From NCBI GenBank assembly GCA_035441325.1, contig DAOROA010000016.1, positions 1 to 64,000 on the forward strand: 64,000 nt of DNA. The letters run 5' to 3'. The notes under the pieces are model-generated. The model was not told the DNA's origin, did no database searches, and saw only the letters and a list, made by a program, of their open reading frames with translations. The position numbers were made by a program, and so were the translations under genes. Numbering within the stretch: the first letter of the stretch is position 1; the number at the start of each line of letters is the position of its first letter. The DNA is from Competibacter_A sp002352125 (GTDB lineage Bacteria > Pseudomonadota > Gammaproteobacteria > Competibacterales > Competibacteraceae). Of the stretch, positions 9,263 to 17,499 are shown piece after piece.

Positions 9263-10048
9263 CTACAGGTTGTTGTTGGCGTATTGCAACATTTGGTCAG
9301 TAGTGGAAATGGCTTTGGAATTGACTTCGTAGGCCCGCTGGGTTTCGATCATGTCCACCATTTCCTCCACTACGTTGACGTTGGAGGTTTCCAGCGAACC
9401 CTGCGTGATCGAGCCCAACCCGTTCGTGCCGGGATTGCCGTCTTGCGGCGAACCGCTGGCGGCCGACTCCACGAACAGATTTTCGCCGACCGCTTGCAGG
9501 CCGGCCGGATTGACGAAGTCGGTAATTTGGATCGTGCCGGCTTGGCTGGGAGCGGGTTGATTGGGAATTTTCGCGCTCACCGTGCCATCGCTGCCGATGG
9601 TGACGTTTTGGGCGTTGGCGGGCAGGGTAATCTGGGGTTGCAACAAATAGCCGTTGGCGGTGACGATCTGGCCGTCGGCGTTGATCTGGAAAGAACCATC
9701 GCGAGTGTAGGCGGCGGTGCCGTCCGGCAATTGAACCTGAAAAAATCCCCGCCCGCTGATGGCTAGGTCCAAGGGATTACCGGTTTGGACGAGGTTGCCC
9801 TGAGTGAAAATCTTGGCGGTGGACGTGGTGCGGACGCCGGTACCCAACATCAATCCCGACGGCAATTGGGTATTTTGCGAGCTTTGGCTGCCGGTCTGGC
9901 GCACGTTTTGGTACAGCAAATCTTCGAACTGAGCGCGACCGCGCTTGAACCCGGCGGTGCTGGCATTGGCCAGATTGTGGGAAATGACCGACATGCGCGT
10001 CTGTTGGGCGTCCAGACCGGTCTTGGCGATCCATAAGGCGGAAGTCAT
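9263..10048 (-). CDS. flgG: Distal rod protein
   Basis: FlgG builds the distal rod that crosses the periplasm. The N-terminal signature MTSALWIAKTGLDAQQTRM continues into VISHNLANASTAGFKRGRAQ. The C-terminal helix NVNVVEEMVDMIETQRAYEV is the classic FlgG end. It is 261 aa, the usual size, with flgF 12 nt upstream and flgH 9 nt downstream. Confidence 0.97.
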   Translation of the reverse strand: MTSALWIAKTGLDAQQTRMSVISHNLANASTAGFKRGRAQFEDLLYQNVRQTGSQSSQNTQLPSGLMLGTGVRTTSTAKIFTQGNLVQTGNPLDLAISGRGFFQVQLPDGTAAYTRDGSFQINADGQIVTANGYLLQPQITLPANAQNVTIGSDGTVSAKIPNQPAPSQAGTIQITDFVNPAGLQAVGENLFVESAASGSPQDGNPGTNGLGSITQGSLETSNVNVVEEMVDMIETQRAYEVNSKAISTTDQMLQYANNNL

Positions 10049-10060
10049 GAGAGTTTGCTC

Positions 10061-10804
10061 CTATTCCAGGCGCAGCAATTGGTTGGTGGTGTTGGCGTTG
10101 TCTTCCGCCACCTTCATCATCTTGACCTGCAATTCGAACCGGCGGGCCGATTCGATCATGTTGACCAGTGCCTCGGCGGGATTGACGTTGCTGCTCTCCA
10201 ACGCTCCGCCCAGCAAGCGGACCGCGGCATCCGGCGCGGCGGGCTGTCCGTCGTTCGTGCGCATCAGGCCGGAGTCATCTTTGTAAAGCGCGCCATCGGC
10301 GGGCTTGACCAGCTTGATGCGATCTACTTCTACGAGATTGGTCGATGTTTCGCCGAGCGGGCGGACGGAAATGGTGCCGTCGGCACCGACCTCGATTTTC
10401 TCGGCGGGCGGGATGGAAATCGGACCGCCGTTGCCCATTACCGGGTGGCCGTTTGCCGTCTTCAGCAAACCGTTGGCGTCCACTTGCAAATCGCCGGCAC
10501 GAGTATAGGCCTCGCTGCCGTCGGGCGCTTGCACCGCGATCCAGCCTTCGCCTTGCAGGGCGACATCCAAATCGCGACCGGTGGTCATAACGCGACCGAG
10601 TCGCAGATCCGAGCCGGGCCGTTCGGCCATAGCGTATGCCCGGGTGGGCATTCCATGATCGGCAAAAACTGGCATGCTGCGGAAATCGGCCAAATCCTGC
10701 CGGAAGCCAGCGGTGTTGGCGTTGGCCAAGTTGTGGCTGACGATGGCCTGTGCCTGCAAGGTTTGCTGGGCTCCGGTCATCGCGACGTACAGCATGCGGT
10801 CCAT
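10061..10804 (-). CDS. flgF: Proximal rod protein FlgF
   Basis: FlgF is one of the proximal rod proteins. It begins MDRMLYVAMTGAQQTLQAQA and has IVSHNLANANTAGFRQDLAD. It ends NVNPAEALVNMIESARRFEL followed by QVKMMKVAEDNA, as expected for FlgF. A GAGGTG ribosome site precedes the ATG. It is 247 aa, of usual length. The gene upstream in the operon is the extra FlgE-like protein rather than flgE itself. Confidence 0.95.
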   Translation of the reverse strand: MDRMLYVAMTGAQQTLQAQAIVSHNLANANTAGFRQDLADFRSMPVFADHGMPTRAYAMAERPGSDLRLGRVMTTGRDLDVALQGEGWIAVQAPDGSEAYTRAGDLQVDANGLLKTANGHPVMGNGGPISIPPAEKIEVGADGTISVRPLGETSTNLVEVDRIKLVKPADGALYKDDSGLMRTNDGQPAAPDAAVRLLGGALESSNVNPAEALVNMIESARRFELQVKMMKVAEDNANTTNQLLRLE

Positions 10805-10823
10805 AGTTCAAACACCTCGGGCT

Positions 10824-11570
10824 CTAGCGGATGTTGATGATGGTTTGAACCATGTTGTTACCGGCGGTGATGGTCTGCGCGTTGGCCTGAAAATCGCGCT
10901 GGGCGATGATCATATCTACCAGTTGCTCGGTGATTTCGACGTTGGAGGACTCCAGGGCGCCGCTCGACAGCAAGCCGAGGCTGCCGGTCCCCGGCGCCGC
11001 AAGCGCGCTGGGAGCGCCGGCTTCGGGGGTTGCCACCCACTGAGTGTCGCCTATGTTCTTGAGCCCCTGCACGTTCGGAAAGTTGACCAAGGCTATCGGA
11101 CCAATGGGACCGATATCTGCGCCGGTATTGTCCTTGGCCGTAATGTTGCCGTTTTTGTCGATCGCGATATTGGTCACCGGAGGATTGGTGAGCTGCAAAT
11201 CCCCGCCGGTCCCCTGGAGCCTTTGGTCGAGGTTGTTGACGATGTAACCGTCTTTATCGACGTGAAAACTGCCGGCGCGGGTGTAAGAGGTGCCGGTGTC
11301 GTCCTTGACGACGAAAAAACCGCTGCCGTTGATCGCCAAGTCCAGGGCGTTGCCGGTGGTAATCGTGCCACCCTGCAAGAATTGCTGGTTGATGGCCTGG
11401 GTTTTTACCCCAAGGCCAGGACTCTCGCCCGCATTGGGGTCCACCAAGTCGCCAAATTCGGCGCGTCCGCTTTTAAAACCGGTGGTGCTGGCGTTGGCAA
11501 CATTGTTCGAGACTACATCGAGATGAGTGGTAGCCGCTTTAAGGCCGGTTAAACCGATATTCATGGACAT
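10824..11570 (-). CDS. Short FlgE-like hook/rod protein (second copy)
   Basis: The 248-residue axial protein carries the N-terminal rod/hook box (residues 1-35; VVSNNVANASTTGFKSGRAE), the D1-flanking segment GNALDLAINGSGFFVVKDD and a FlgE-type C-terminus (SSNVEITEQLVDMIIAQRDF, then QANAQTI). Compared with the 465-residue FlgE next to it, the middle outer domains are missing, so it is of rod-protein size. It has its own AAAGGA ribosome site and no frame damage. It may be a minor hook or rod adaptor, or a scaffold-like hook variant; that part is inference. It is separated from flgE by 123 nt. Confidence 0.85.
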   Translation of the reverse strand: MSMNIGLTGLKAATTHLDVVSNNVANASTTGFKSGRAEFGDLVDPNAGESPGLGVKTQAINQQFLQGGTITTGNALDLAINGSGFFVVKDDTGTSYTRAGSFHVDKDGYIVNNLDQRLQGTGGDLQLTNPPVTNIAIDKNGNITAKDNTGADIGPIGPIALVNFPNVQGLKNIGDTQWVATPEAGAPSALAAPGTGSLGLLSSGALESSNVEITEQLVDMIIAQRDFQANAQTITAGNNMVQTIINIR

Positions 11571-11693
11571 TGATTCGATCCTTTCGCAAAAAAATTGCTG
11601 AGCCTGTTGGCGCCTTAATTTTTCCCCGAAAGCCAGAGAGGGAAAAAGCCGGCGCCGATTGCTTAAAACCCGTCGCGGGCGATCACCTCGGCT

Positions 11694-13091
11694 TTATCGT
11701 ATGTTCAGCAAGGTCTGAGTCATCTGGTCGGCGGTGCTGATGACTTGGGCGTTCGCCTGAAAATTGCGCTGGGCGCTGATCATTTTCACCAGCTCCTCGG
11801 AAAGCTGAACGTTGGACAGCTCCAGCGCCCCGGCGCGCACCAAGCCCAGGCTGGCCGTGCCCGGCGGACCCTTGACCGGCTGCCCCGAAACAGCAGTCTC
11901 GACCCAACTGGAGTTGCCGATGGGGCTCAGGCCCTGAGCGTTGCGGAAATTCGCCAAGATCACCTGCCCCAGTACCTTGGCTTGGCCGTTGCTGTAGCGG
12001 CCCGAAATGCTGCCGTCCTCGCCGACGTCCACGCCGACGACGCGACCCGTGGCATAGCCATCCTGGGTGGCTGCATTGGTGCTGGAAGGGCTGCCGTACT
12101 GGGTCACGCTATCGAATTTGATCGTCACGCCGGCCGGAGTGCCGGAGCTGTTGATCGGGCTTTCGGCGCCGTTTGGAGTCCCGATTCCGGTAATGGGATC
12201 GGGTCCGTTGGTGGGCACGATGCCGGTTCCAGCCGGCGGCAGGCCAGCGCCCGCCAAGACGATCCCGCTCGTGCCGGTCGCGGCGCCCGATGCATCCAGG
12301 GTCCCTAGAATCTTGCCAAAGGCATCGAAGCACAACGTGCCATAAGGTTGGGCAGCACCGGCGGCAGGGAGAGCGCTACCGTCCAGTTGCATGCCATCCA
12401 TGCTGAAAAAAACCTGCCAAGCGGCGGTCGTTCCAGCGGGAGCGGCGGCGGGAATCGCGCTGCCCCGCACGAAATAGGCGTTCAGGCTGTGGTCGTTGCC
12501 CAGGCTATCGTAAATCGTCATCGCCGAGGCAAAGCTGTAGGTGCGGGAATCGTTAAAGTCGAAATTCGCCGGGTTCAGCGCTACTTCGCCCGCGTTGAGG
12601 TTGAGCCCAAATTCCCCGGTCGTCGTTTGCTCGGGGTCGATATTGGCCGTTTGCGTGCGAAGATCGCCTTCGTTGCCGGTATCGATCAGACCGGTCGTTG
12701 GATTGGTCTGATAACCTTGCAACCGCTGGCTAAGGCTGTTGACCACATAGCCTTCCTTGTCGAGACCGAATGCCCCGGCGCGCGTATAAAGCATCGAACC
12801 ATCGGTATCCTTGAGCGCGAAAAAACCCTCGCCATCGATGGCCAAATCCAGCGGATTGCTGGTGGTTTCCAGGTTGCCTTGCTTGAATTGCTGCGCGACC
12901 GCGTTGAGCTTGATGCCGGTGCCGATGCTGCGACGGGTGGACGTGCCTAGATCGCTGAGCGAGTAAATATCGCCGAATTCCGCGCGGGACGATTTAAATC
13001 CCGTGGTATTGTTGTTGGCGATGTTGTTGCTGATAACACCGAGGTCGGCGCTGGCGGCGTTCAACCCGGTGAGGGCGGTGCGAAACGACAT
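11694..13091 (-). CDS. flgE: Flagellar hook protein
   Basis: FlgE is the hook subunit. The N-terminus MSFRTALTGLNAASADLGVI continues with SNNIANNNTTGFKSSRAEFG; the C-terminus has LSEELVKMISAQRNFQANAQ. The 465 residues include a large Gly/Ala/Pro-rich middle region (about 200-340) that forms the outer hook domain. A good AAGGAG ribosome site lies before the ATG. FlgD, the hook cap, is the gene upstream. Confidence 0.97.
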   Translation of the reverse strand: MSFRTALTGLNAASADLGVISNNIANNNTTGFKSSRAEFGDIYSLSDLGTSTRRSIGTGIKLNAVAQQFKQGNLETTSNPLDLAIDGEGFFALKDTDGSMLYTRAGAFGLDKEGYVVNSLSQRLQGYQTNPTTGLIDTGNEGDLRTQTANIDPEQTTTGEFGLNLNAGEVALNPANFDFNDSRTYSFASAMTIYDSLGNDHSLNAYFVRGSAIPAAAPAGTTAAWQVFFSMDGMQLDGSALPAAGAAQPYGTLCFDAFGKILGTLDASGAATGTSGIVLAGAGLPPAGTGIVPTNGPDPITGIGTPNGAESPINSSGTPAGVTIKFDSVTQYGSPSSTNAATQDGYATGRVVGVDVGEDGSISGRYSNGQAKVLGQVILANFRNAQGLSPIGNSSWVETAVSGQPVKGPPGTASLGLVRAGALELSNVQLSEELVKMISAQRNFQANAQVISTADQMTQTLLNIR

Positions 13092-13226
13092 GATTTGCTC
13101 TCCTTTCTGACGATTTGGTAGGGGCGAGCGGTTGACGGATTTTCTTGTGTGCGTCGGCGTCGGCTACAGCGGCTGGCGAATCGTCGGAACTCTGACGGTC
13201 GGGGAGCTGGCCGACCATCGTGGTGG

Positions 13227-13493
13227 TTATTGCTCGACTCCCAGCGCCTTCACCAATTTATCCAGCGACGTTTTCATGTCCATGATGGCGTTAAGGGTGC
13301 TGAACTGCGCCAGTTGCGCCATGAACTGCTGGCCGTCGAGCGGCTTGTTCGGGTCCTGATTTCGAAGCTGCGTGGTCATCAATCGGAGAAAATCGGCTTG
13401 ATCGAGTTGATCGTTGGCTTTTTTCTCCGTGGCGGCGGTCGAGCTGGTGCTGGACGACGCGTAAGCGGTTCCGGTGCTAGAAATAGTGGTCAT
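13227..13493 (-). CDS. flgD: Very short hook-cap protein FlgD (N-terminal domain only)
   Basis: FlgD caps the growing hook. This protein has the conserved N-terminal FlgD segment (DFLRLMTTQLRNQDPNKPLD at about residues 34-53, then FMAQLAQFSTLNAI), but it stops at 88 residues. Most FlgD proteins are about 220 aa, with a C-terminal Ig/tudor-like cap domain. Only 135 nt separate it from flgE, and I see no continuation of the C-terminal domain in any frame there. The gene is intact and sits in its usual place between flgC and flgE, so this looks like a genuine short form. The cap-domain function may be met by another gene. Confidence 0.88.
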   Translation of the reverse strand: MTTISSTGTAYASSSTSSTAATEKKANDQLDQADFLRLMTTQLRNQDPNKPLDGQQFMAQLAQFSTLNAIMDMKTSLDKLVKALGVEQ

Positions 13494-13514
13494 GGCGGCT
13501 GTTTCCCGTTGCGG

Positions 13515-13928
13515 TTAGTCGCCCAAAGCGAGCGTGCGTAACAACATTTGCTTGGAAGTGTTGAGCACTTCCACGTTGGTTTGATAAGAGCGCGATGCGG
13601 AGATCATGTTGGCCATTTCTTCGACCGGGTTGACGTTCGGCAGATTGACGTAGCCTTGCTGGTCGGCGAGCGGGTGATCGGGCCGGTATTCGCGCCGCAG
13701 CGGCGCCTGGCTCTCGACGATGCCCAGCACGTCCACTCCGGTCGCTTCGTCTCCGGCGTCGTCGAGCTGCGCGGCGAACACCGGCTGGCGTGCCCGATAA
13801 GTCGTCGCCGTGCTGCTGCTAATGCTATCGACGTTGGCCATGTTGCTGGCCGTGGTGTTGAGGCGGACGGTTTGCGCCCGCAACGCCGATCCCGAAATAT
13901 CGAAAACGCTGAATAGCGACATGGTCAT
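13515..13928 (-). CDS. flgC: Proximal rod protein FlgC
   Basis: FlgC is a proximal rod subunit. It starts MTMSLFSVFDISGSALRAQT and ends NVNPVEEMANMISASRSYQT, followed by NVEVLNTSKQMLLRTLALGD. The 137-residue length is normal. Its ATG overlaps the flgB stop by 4 nt (ATGA), which shows translational coupling. Confidence 0.97.
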   Translation of the reverse strand: MTMSLFSVFDISGSALRAQTVRLNTTASNMANVDSISSSTATTYRARQPVFAAQLDDAGDEATGVDVLGIVESQAPLRREYRPDHPLADQQGYVNLPNVNPVEEMANMISASRSYQTNVEVLNTSKQMLLRTLALGD

Positions 13929-14314
13929 TCTCCGCGGATGGCGCTCAACAAGCCCTGGACGCGATTGCCTAACAGCCGCAGACTGGCTTGGTAGCGCATG
14001 GCGTTGTCGGCAAACGCCGATTTTTCTTGCTCCTCCTCTACCGTGTTGCCGTCGATGGCCATCTGGGCCGGCGTCCGATAGAGCAGTTCGCCAGATGCAC
14101 TACCCCGAGCCTGCATGTGCACGGCGTGCGTCACTTTGAGCGCGTTTTCCCGGCCGCTCAAACCGGATAGAGTGGCTTTGAAATCGATGTCCCGAGCCAG
14201 ATAATTCGGGGTGTCGGCATTAGCCAGATTGGCCGCCAAAATTTCGGCGCGCCGGGAGCGCAATTCCAGCGTCTGGGCATGGACGCTAAGCGCTCGTTCG
14301 AAACCGATGGCCAT
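13925..14314 (-). CDS. flgB: Proximal rod protein FlgB
   Basis: FlgB is the most proximal rod subunit and the first gene of the minus-strand flg operon. The start MAIGFERALSVHAQTLELRS runs into AEILAANLANADTPNYLARD. I chose the ATG at 14314, giving 129 aa, because AGGAG lies 8 nt upstream and the length matches the family; the frame stays open far upstream, but that part is not FlgB-like. A sigma54-type promoter lies about 90 nt before the start. Confidence 0.95.
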   Translation of the reverse strand: MAIGFERALSVHAQTLELRSRRAEILAANLANADTPNYLARDIDFKATLSGLSGRENALKVTHAVHMQARGSASGELLYRTPAQMAIDGNTVEEEQEKSAFADNAMRYQASLRLLGNRVQGLLSAIRGE

Positions 14315-14405
14315 TTCTGCAACTCCTGGAGCGATATCCAAACTTCGACGATCATCGCGAAGGCTCCGCCGAAAAAACGGCGCGACCGCGATACTAATTC
14401 TTAGG

Positions 14406-14422
14406 AAGCAAACGACATGCCG
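14406..14422 (-). promoter_or_regulatory. Sigma54 promoter for flgB operon
   Basis: On the minus strand the sequence is CGGCATGTCGTTTGCTT. The GG and GC dinucleotides are 10 nt apart, as sigma54 requires, and the -12 element TTGCTT is a full match. The start site would fall about 80 nt before the flgB ATG. FleQ (58218-59717) is the likely activator. Confidence 0.72.
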
Positions 14423-14477
14423 TTTCACGGCTAACCGCCGTTTTAATCTCGTGGTTAGCAAGAAAGGCCACTTTTTG

Positions 14478-14493
14478 TGGCATGCAACCTGCT
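14478..14493 (+). promoter_or_regulatory. Sigma54 promoter for flgA
   Basis: TGGCATGCAACCTGCT has GG-N10-GC spacing and matches the consensus at the -24 TGGCA and the -12 TGC. It faces away from the flgB promoter 56 nt to the left, so one activator-binding region between them could serve both. Confidence 0.6.
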
Positions 14494-14604
14494 TCGATAA
14501 CCGGTTCCGGACGAACGCCACGTCGATGCTTGACGGCGAAAGGCCGCTCGCGAAACGCGGCGAAGATTTGGGGTGCCACCCGAACATGCATGGGGTGAAT
14601 CTGG

Positions 14605-15318
14605 ATGGGAACGAATCGCTGGCTTCCAACAATTCTGTCGATCTGTTGCGGGCTGGCCGCGCCGGCCTGGGCGGCGGCCGAGGAGACGATTCAGCCGCTA
14701 GAGACGATCCAACAGCAAGTCTACGAATTCCTGACAGCGCAGCACCGGAACCGGGCCGAGCCGCCGCAAATCCGTTTGAGCAATCTCGATCCCCGGTTGC
14801 GGCTGCCGAAATGCGGGGCGGCACTGGAAGCTTTTTTGCCTGGCGGCGCCAAAACGGCGGGCAATACTTCGGTCGGTGTACGCTGTCCAGGTCCTCGGCA
14901 ATGGACCGTTTATCAGAACGCCAACGTGCGGATTTTCGACCGCGTGCTGGTGTCAAGCCATTTCTTGCCCAAAGGAACGGTACTGAACGCCACCGATCTG
15001 AAACTCGAACGCCGCGAACTGTCCGCTTTGCTGAGCGGCTACGAAACCGAGCCAGAACGCCTGACCGGTAAGCAACTGCGGCGGGCGCTGATGGCGGGGG
15101 CGGTCGTCGCACCGCAAGCCGTCAAGGCCCTACCGCTGATCAAGCAAGGGGAAACGGTCACGATCGTGATGCGGCAAGGAGGAATGGAAGTCCGCTCCAG
15201 CGGCATCGCCTTGGAAGATGCCGATCTAGGCGAACGGCTGCGAGTCCGCAACGAAACGTCCAAACGCGTGGTCGAAGGCACGGTGACGGCCAGCCGTCGA
15301 GTCGAAGTTGGACAGTAA
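14605..15318 (+). CDS. flgA: P-ring assembly chaperone FlgA
   Basis: FlgA is a periplasmic chaperone for FlgI P-ring assembly. It has a signal peptide (about residues 1-23, ending APAWA) and a C-terminal SAF domain (HFLPKGTVLNATDLKLERRE, then GAVVAPQAVKALPLIKQGET). It is 237 aa, of normal size. It is divergent from flgB and is followed by flgM after 83 nt. Confidence 0.93.
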   Translation: MGTNRWLPTILSICCGLAAPAWAAAEETIQPLETIQQQVYEFLTAQHRNRAEPPQIRLSNLDPRLRLPKCGAALEAFLPGGAKTAGNTSVGVRCPGPRQWTVYQNANVRIFDRVLVSSHFLPKGTVLNATDLKLERRELSALLSGYETEPERLTGKQLRRALMAGAVVAPQAVKALPLIKQGETVTIVMRQGGMEVRSSGIALEDADLGERLRVRNETSKRVVEGTVTASRRVEVGQ

Positions 15319-15330
15319 CGGAAATTCCGT

Positions 15331-15357
15331 TAAAGTTCTTTAAAGTTCGGCCGATAA
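15331..15357 (+). promoter_or_regulatory. Sigma28 (FliA) promoter for flgM
   Basis: TAAAGTTC, an 11-nt spacer and GCCGATAA match the FliA consensus almost perfectly. The TTTAAAGTTC element is repeated in tandem, so a second -35-like copy lies inside the spacer. It is 45 nt before flgM, giving the classic late-gene control of the anti-sigma factor. Confidence 0.88.
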
Positions 15358-15401
15358 TGCTTGACATACCTACCTTGAACTAACGGGATGGATTACTAAC
15401 C

Positions 15402-15704
15402 ATGGCCATCAATCCAATTACCGGAACGTATTCCCCGCCCGTTCGTGGCGGCGGCTACGTAGAGCGGGCTTCCCCGTCGAACGTGGCATCGCTGCCGGAT
15501 AAACCGGTCGGCGAAATCGACAAAGTTCAATTGACACCAGGCTCTTTGAGCTTGCGCCAGCTAGAAACGGAACGACAGGAGCCGTCGGTCGACGAAACGA
15601 AGGTCGCGGCTTTGCGCAAGGCCATCGCGAGCGGCGAATACCAAGTGGATTCGGGCCGGGTTGCTCGCAAGATGCTCGACTTCGAAGATGCTTTGTTCTC
15701 CTGA
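15402..15704 (+). CDS. flgM: Anti-sigma28 factor FlgM
   Basis: FlgM holds FliA inactive until the hook-basal body is complete and is then secreted. The 100-residue protein has a disordered N-terminus and the conserved C-terminal binding region (TKVAALRKAIASGEYQVDSG, then RVARKMLDFEDAL). It has its own sigma28 promoter upstream, which builds a feedback loop. flgN starts 9 nt after its stop. Confidence 0.95.
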   Translation: MAINPITGTYSPPVRGGGYVERASPSNVASLPDKPVGEIDKVQLTPGSLSLRQLETERQEPSVDETKVAALRKAIASGEYQVDSGRVARKMLDFEDALFS

Positions 15705-15713
15705 GCGCGACCG

Positions 15714-16181
15714 ATGACGCTGGCGATGCTGCTGCGAGAAGAATTGACTGCCGTCGAATGGCTGCAACAGTTGTTGCAACGCGAATACGACGTTTTAAAA
15801 ACTCGTGACCCGGCGAGTTTGGAGCAAGTCGTCAACGAGAAACAAGCTTGCACGGATCGCTTGCGCAAGTTGATGGCTGACCGGGTCGATTACCTGCAAG
15901 CGCAGGGAATCGCCGCCGATGCGCAGGGATTGGCCGCTTACGTCGATACGTTGCCGGTCGCGGAGCGAATTGGCGTGGATCAACTGTGGACGGCGCTGGA
16001 GAAGGTCGCCGAACAAGTGCGCGCCCAAAACGAAGTGAATGGCGCCGTGATCGCGGCCAGCCGGAACCACGTCGACCGGACGCTAGCTATTTTGCGCGGC
16101 CGCGATTCGCTGGATTTCCTTTACGATCAGGACACCCGCAAAGTGTTCGGCGGCGGCGGACAACCCATCGCGCGGGCCTGA
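15714..16181 (+). CDS. flgN: FlgK/FlgL export chaperone FlgN
   Basis: FlgN is a small helical cytoplasmic chaperone of the hook-junction proteins. The 155-residue protein starts MTLAMLLREELTAVEWLQQL, followed by the coiled LQREYDVLKTRDPASLEQVV typical of the FlgN family. The position after flgM is the standard gammaproteobacterial order. Confidence 0.88.
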   Translation: MTLAMLLREELTAVEWLQQLLQREYDVLKTRDPASLEQVVNEKQACTDRLRKLMADRVDYLQAQGIAADAQGLAAYVDTLPVAERIGVDQLWTALEKVAEQVRAQNEVNGAVIAASRNHVDRTLAILRGRDSLDFLYDQDTRKVFGGGGQPIARA

Positions 16182-16299
16182 TCGCCGCCCTGCCGCTCTC
16201 GATTACGATTTTCCTCGAATTTTCCCGCTATTCGGCGGCTAGCTCGCGCGCGCTGGCGTTGCTATTTCCGGTTCCCTTGTTGTACCCGAAACGCCCTCT

Positions 16300-17181
16300 T
16301 CAGAACATTCGACAGCAATTGCGGCCAGCCTGCTTGGCTCGATACAAGGCGCGATCGGCACGGTCGAACACAGCTTGCGGAGAATCGCCGGGCTCGAAAC
16401 TGGCCAGGCCGCAAGATATCGTAACGGGTGTGCGAACCCCATCGTTGTCGAATCCGGCTTCGGCGATATTGAGCCGGAGCCGGTCAGCCAAATTTAACGC
16501 AGCCTGGAGATCGGCTCCCGGCAAGAGCATCGCAAACTCCTCGCCGCCATAGCGGGCGACGAAATCCGTGCTTCGAATGCGATGGGCGAGCTGTTGAGCC
16601 ACGCCGCGCAGCACGGCATCGCCGACGGCGTGACCGTATCGGTCGTTGATTTGCTTGAAGTGATCGATATCCCAGATCAGAAACGTCAAAGGATTGCCGA
16701 AACGCCTCCAGCGCTGGTATTCGCTTTGAAGCTGCTCTTCGTAGGCCAGCCGGTTAAAGATATCGGTCAATGGATCTTTTCGCAGGCGTTCGCTTTTCTC
16801 CTTCAACAGCGAAGCCAGCAATTCTTTCTCCCTGCTCAATTCGACGACCCGGTTCCGGAGATCTGCGATCAGTTGATCGTGCCGATCCATCAGCAACAAC
16901 GATTCTTCGGTTGATTGCGGCTGTTCGTCGCGAGATCCGCGCACTCTATGAGCCGCTTCTTGCAGCTTCCGCCAGCCGCGAATCCCAATATGGGTTACGG
17001 TAACCGAACCGATAGCGGCCACGAGAGTCGCCGGAACCGCAAACGATTCGAGAGTCTGCAACAAACCCATCTGTTCGATTGTTACGCCGCTGGCTACCAT
17101 CGCCGATGCGCCGCGCCAAACGCCTGCTAGCACGAGCGCTTGGACGGCCATTTCAAGAAAACGCATCATTTTAGTTTCCAT
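16300..17181 (-). CDS. Membrane diguanylate cyclase (GGDEF)
   Basis: This enzyme makes c-di-GMP from two GTP. Two hydrophobic segments lie in the N-terminal 70 residues, then comes a coiled coil (LIADLRNRVVELSREKELLA) and a C-terminal GGDEF domain with the active motif ARYGGEEFAMLLPG. The RxxD inhibitory site (RSTD) lies 5 residues before GGEEF, so product inhibition is likely. I prefer the ATG at 17181 (AAGG upstream, membrane segment near the start). A GTG at 17298 in the same frame would add 39 residues. The gap from 17182 to 17499 holds only an AT-rich leader with a possible sigma54 site. Confidence 0.88.
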   Translation of the reverse strand: METKMMRFLEMAVQALVLAGVWRGASAMVASGVTIEQMGLLQTLESFAVPATLVAAIGSVTVTHIGIRGWRKLQEAAHRVRGSRDEQPQSTEESLLLMDRHDQLIADLRNRVVELSREKELLASLLKEKSERLRKDPLTDIFNRLAYEEQLQSEYQRWRRFGNPLTFLIWDIDHFKQINDRYGHAVGDAVLRGVAQQLAHRIRSTDFVARYGGEEFAMLLPGADLQAALNLADRLRLNIAEAGFDNDGVRTPVTISCGLASFEPGDSPQAVFDRADRALYRAKQAGRNCCRMF

Positions 17182-17351
17182 CTTCGTACTACCTTCGCCA
17201 TCGTTCGCCGTTGTTGTCCGTGCTTGGCTTTCGAGCTGCAACCAAAAGCCGAAAATCCCCGAAACCCGTTCGGTAACCCATTCGAGCGCAATGGCCACAA
17301 TTCTTGCGAGTGTTGCCAGCGCGCTCTAGACGAGAATGTCATCAATATTTT

Positions 17352-17368
17352 ATGCAAATCAAATACCA
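17352..17368 (-). promoter_or_regulatory. Possible sigma54 promoter for the GGDEF gene
   Basis: The minus strand reads TGGTATTTGATTTGCAT. It has GG-N10-GC spacing and a perfect -12 TTGCAT, but a weaker -24. It lies in the AT-rich leader of the diguanylate cyclase gene. Confidence 0.4.
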
Positions 17369-17499
17369 AATAAAAAATAAATTAAAAACAATCAGTTAAA
17401 TATAAATAACCGCCAATATTTTGACTGCTGCCAAATCGGGCGAGCAATTCGCCGGTTCGCCAATTCGTTGACGCCACCGGCTGAAGGTCGTGCTCTTCA

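Noticed and set aside
13092..13226. Hidden C-terminal part of FlgD after a frameshift
   Set aside because: Only 135 nt are available against about 390 needed, and no frame shows a FlgD-like cap domain.
14315..15112. Upstream extension of flgB to a 395-residue protein
   Set aside because: The extension runs antisense to flgA and through the flgB promoter; the FlgB family is about 130 aa and a good ribosome site marks the start at 14314.
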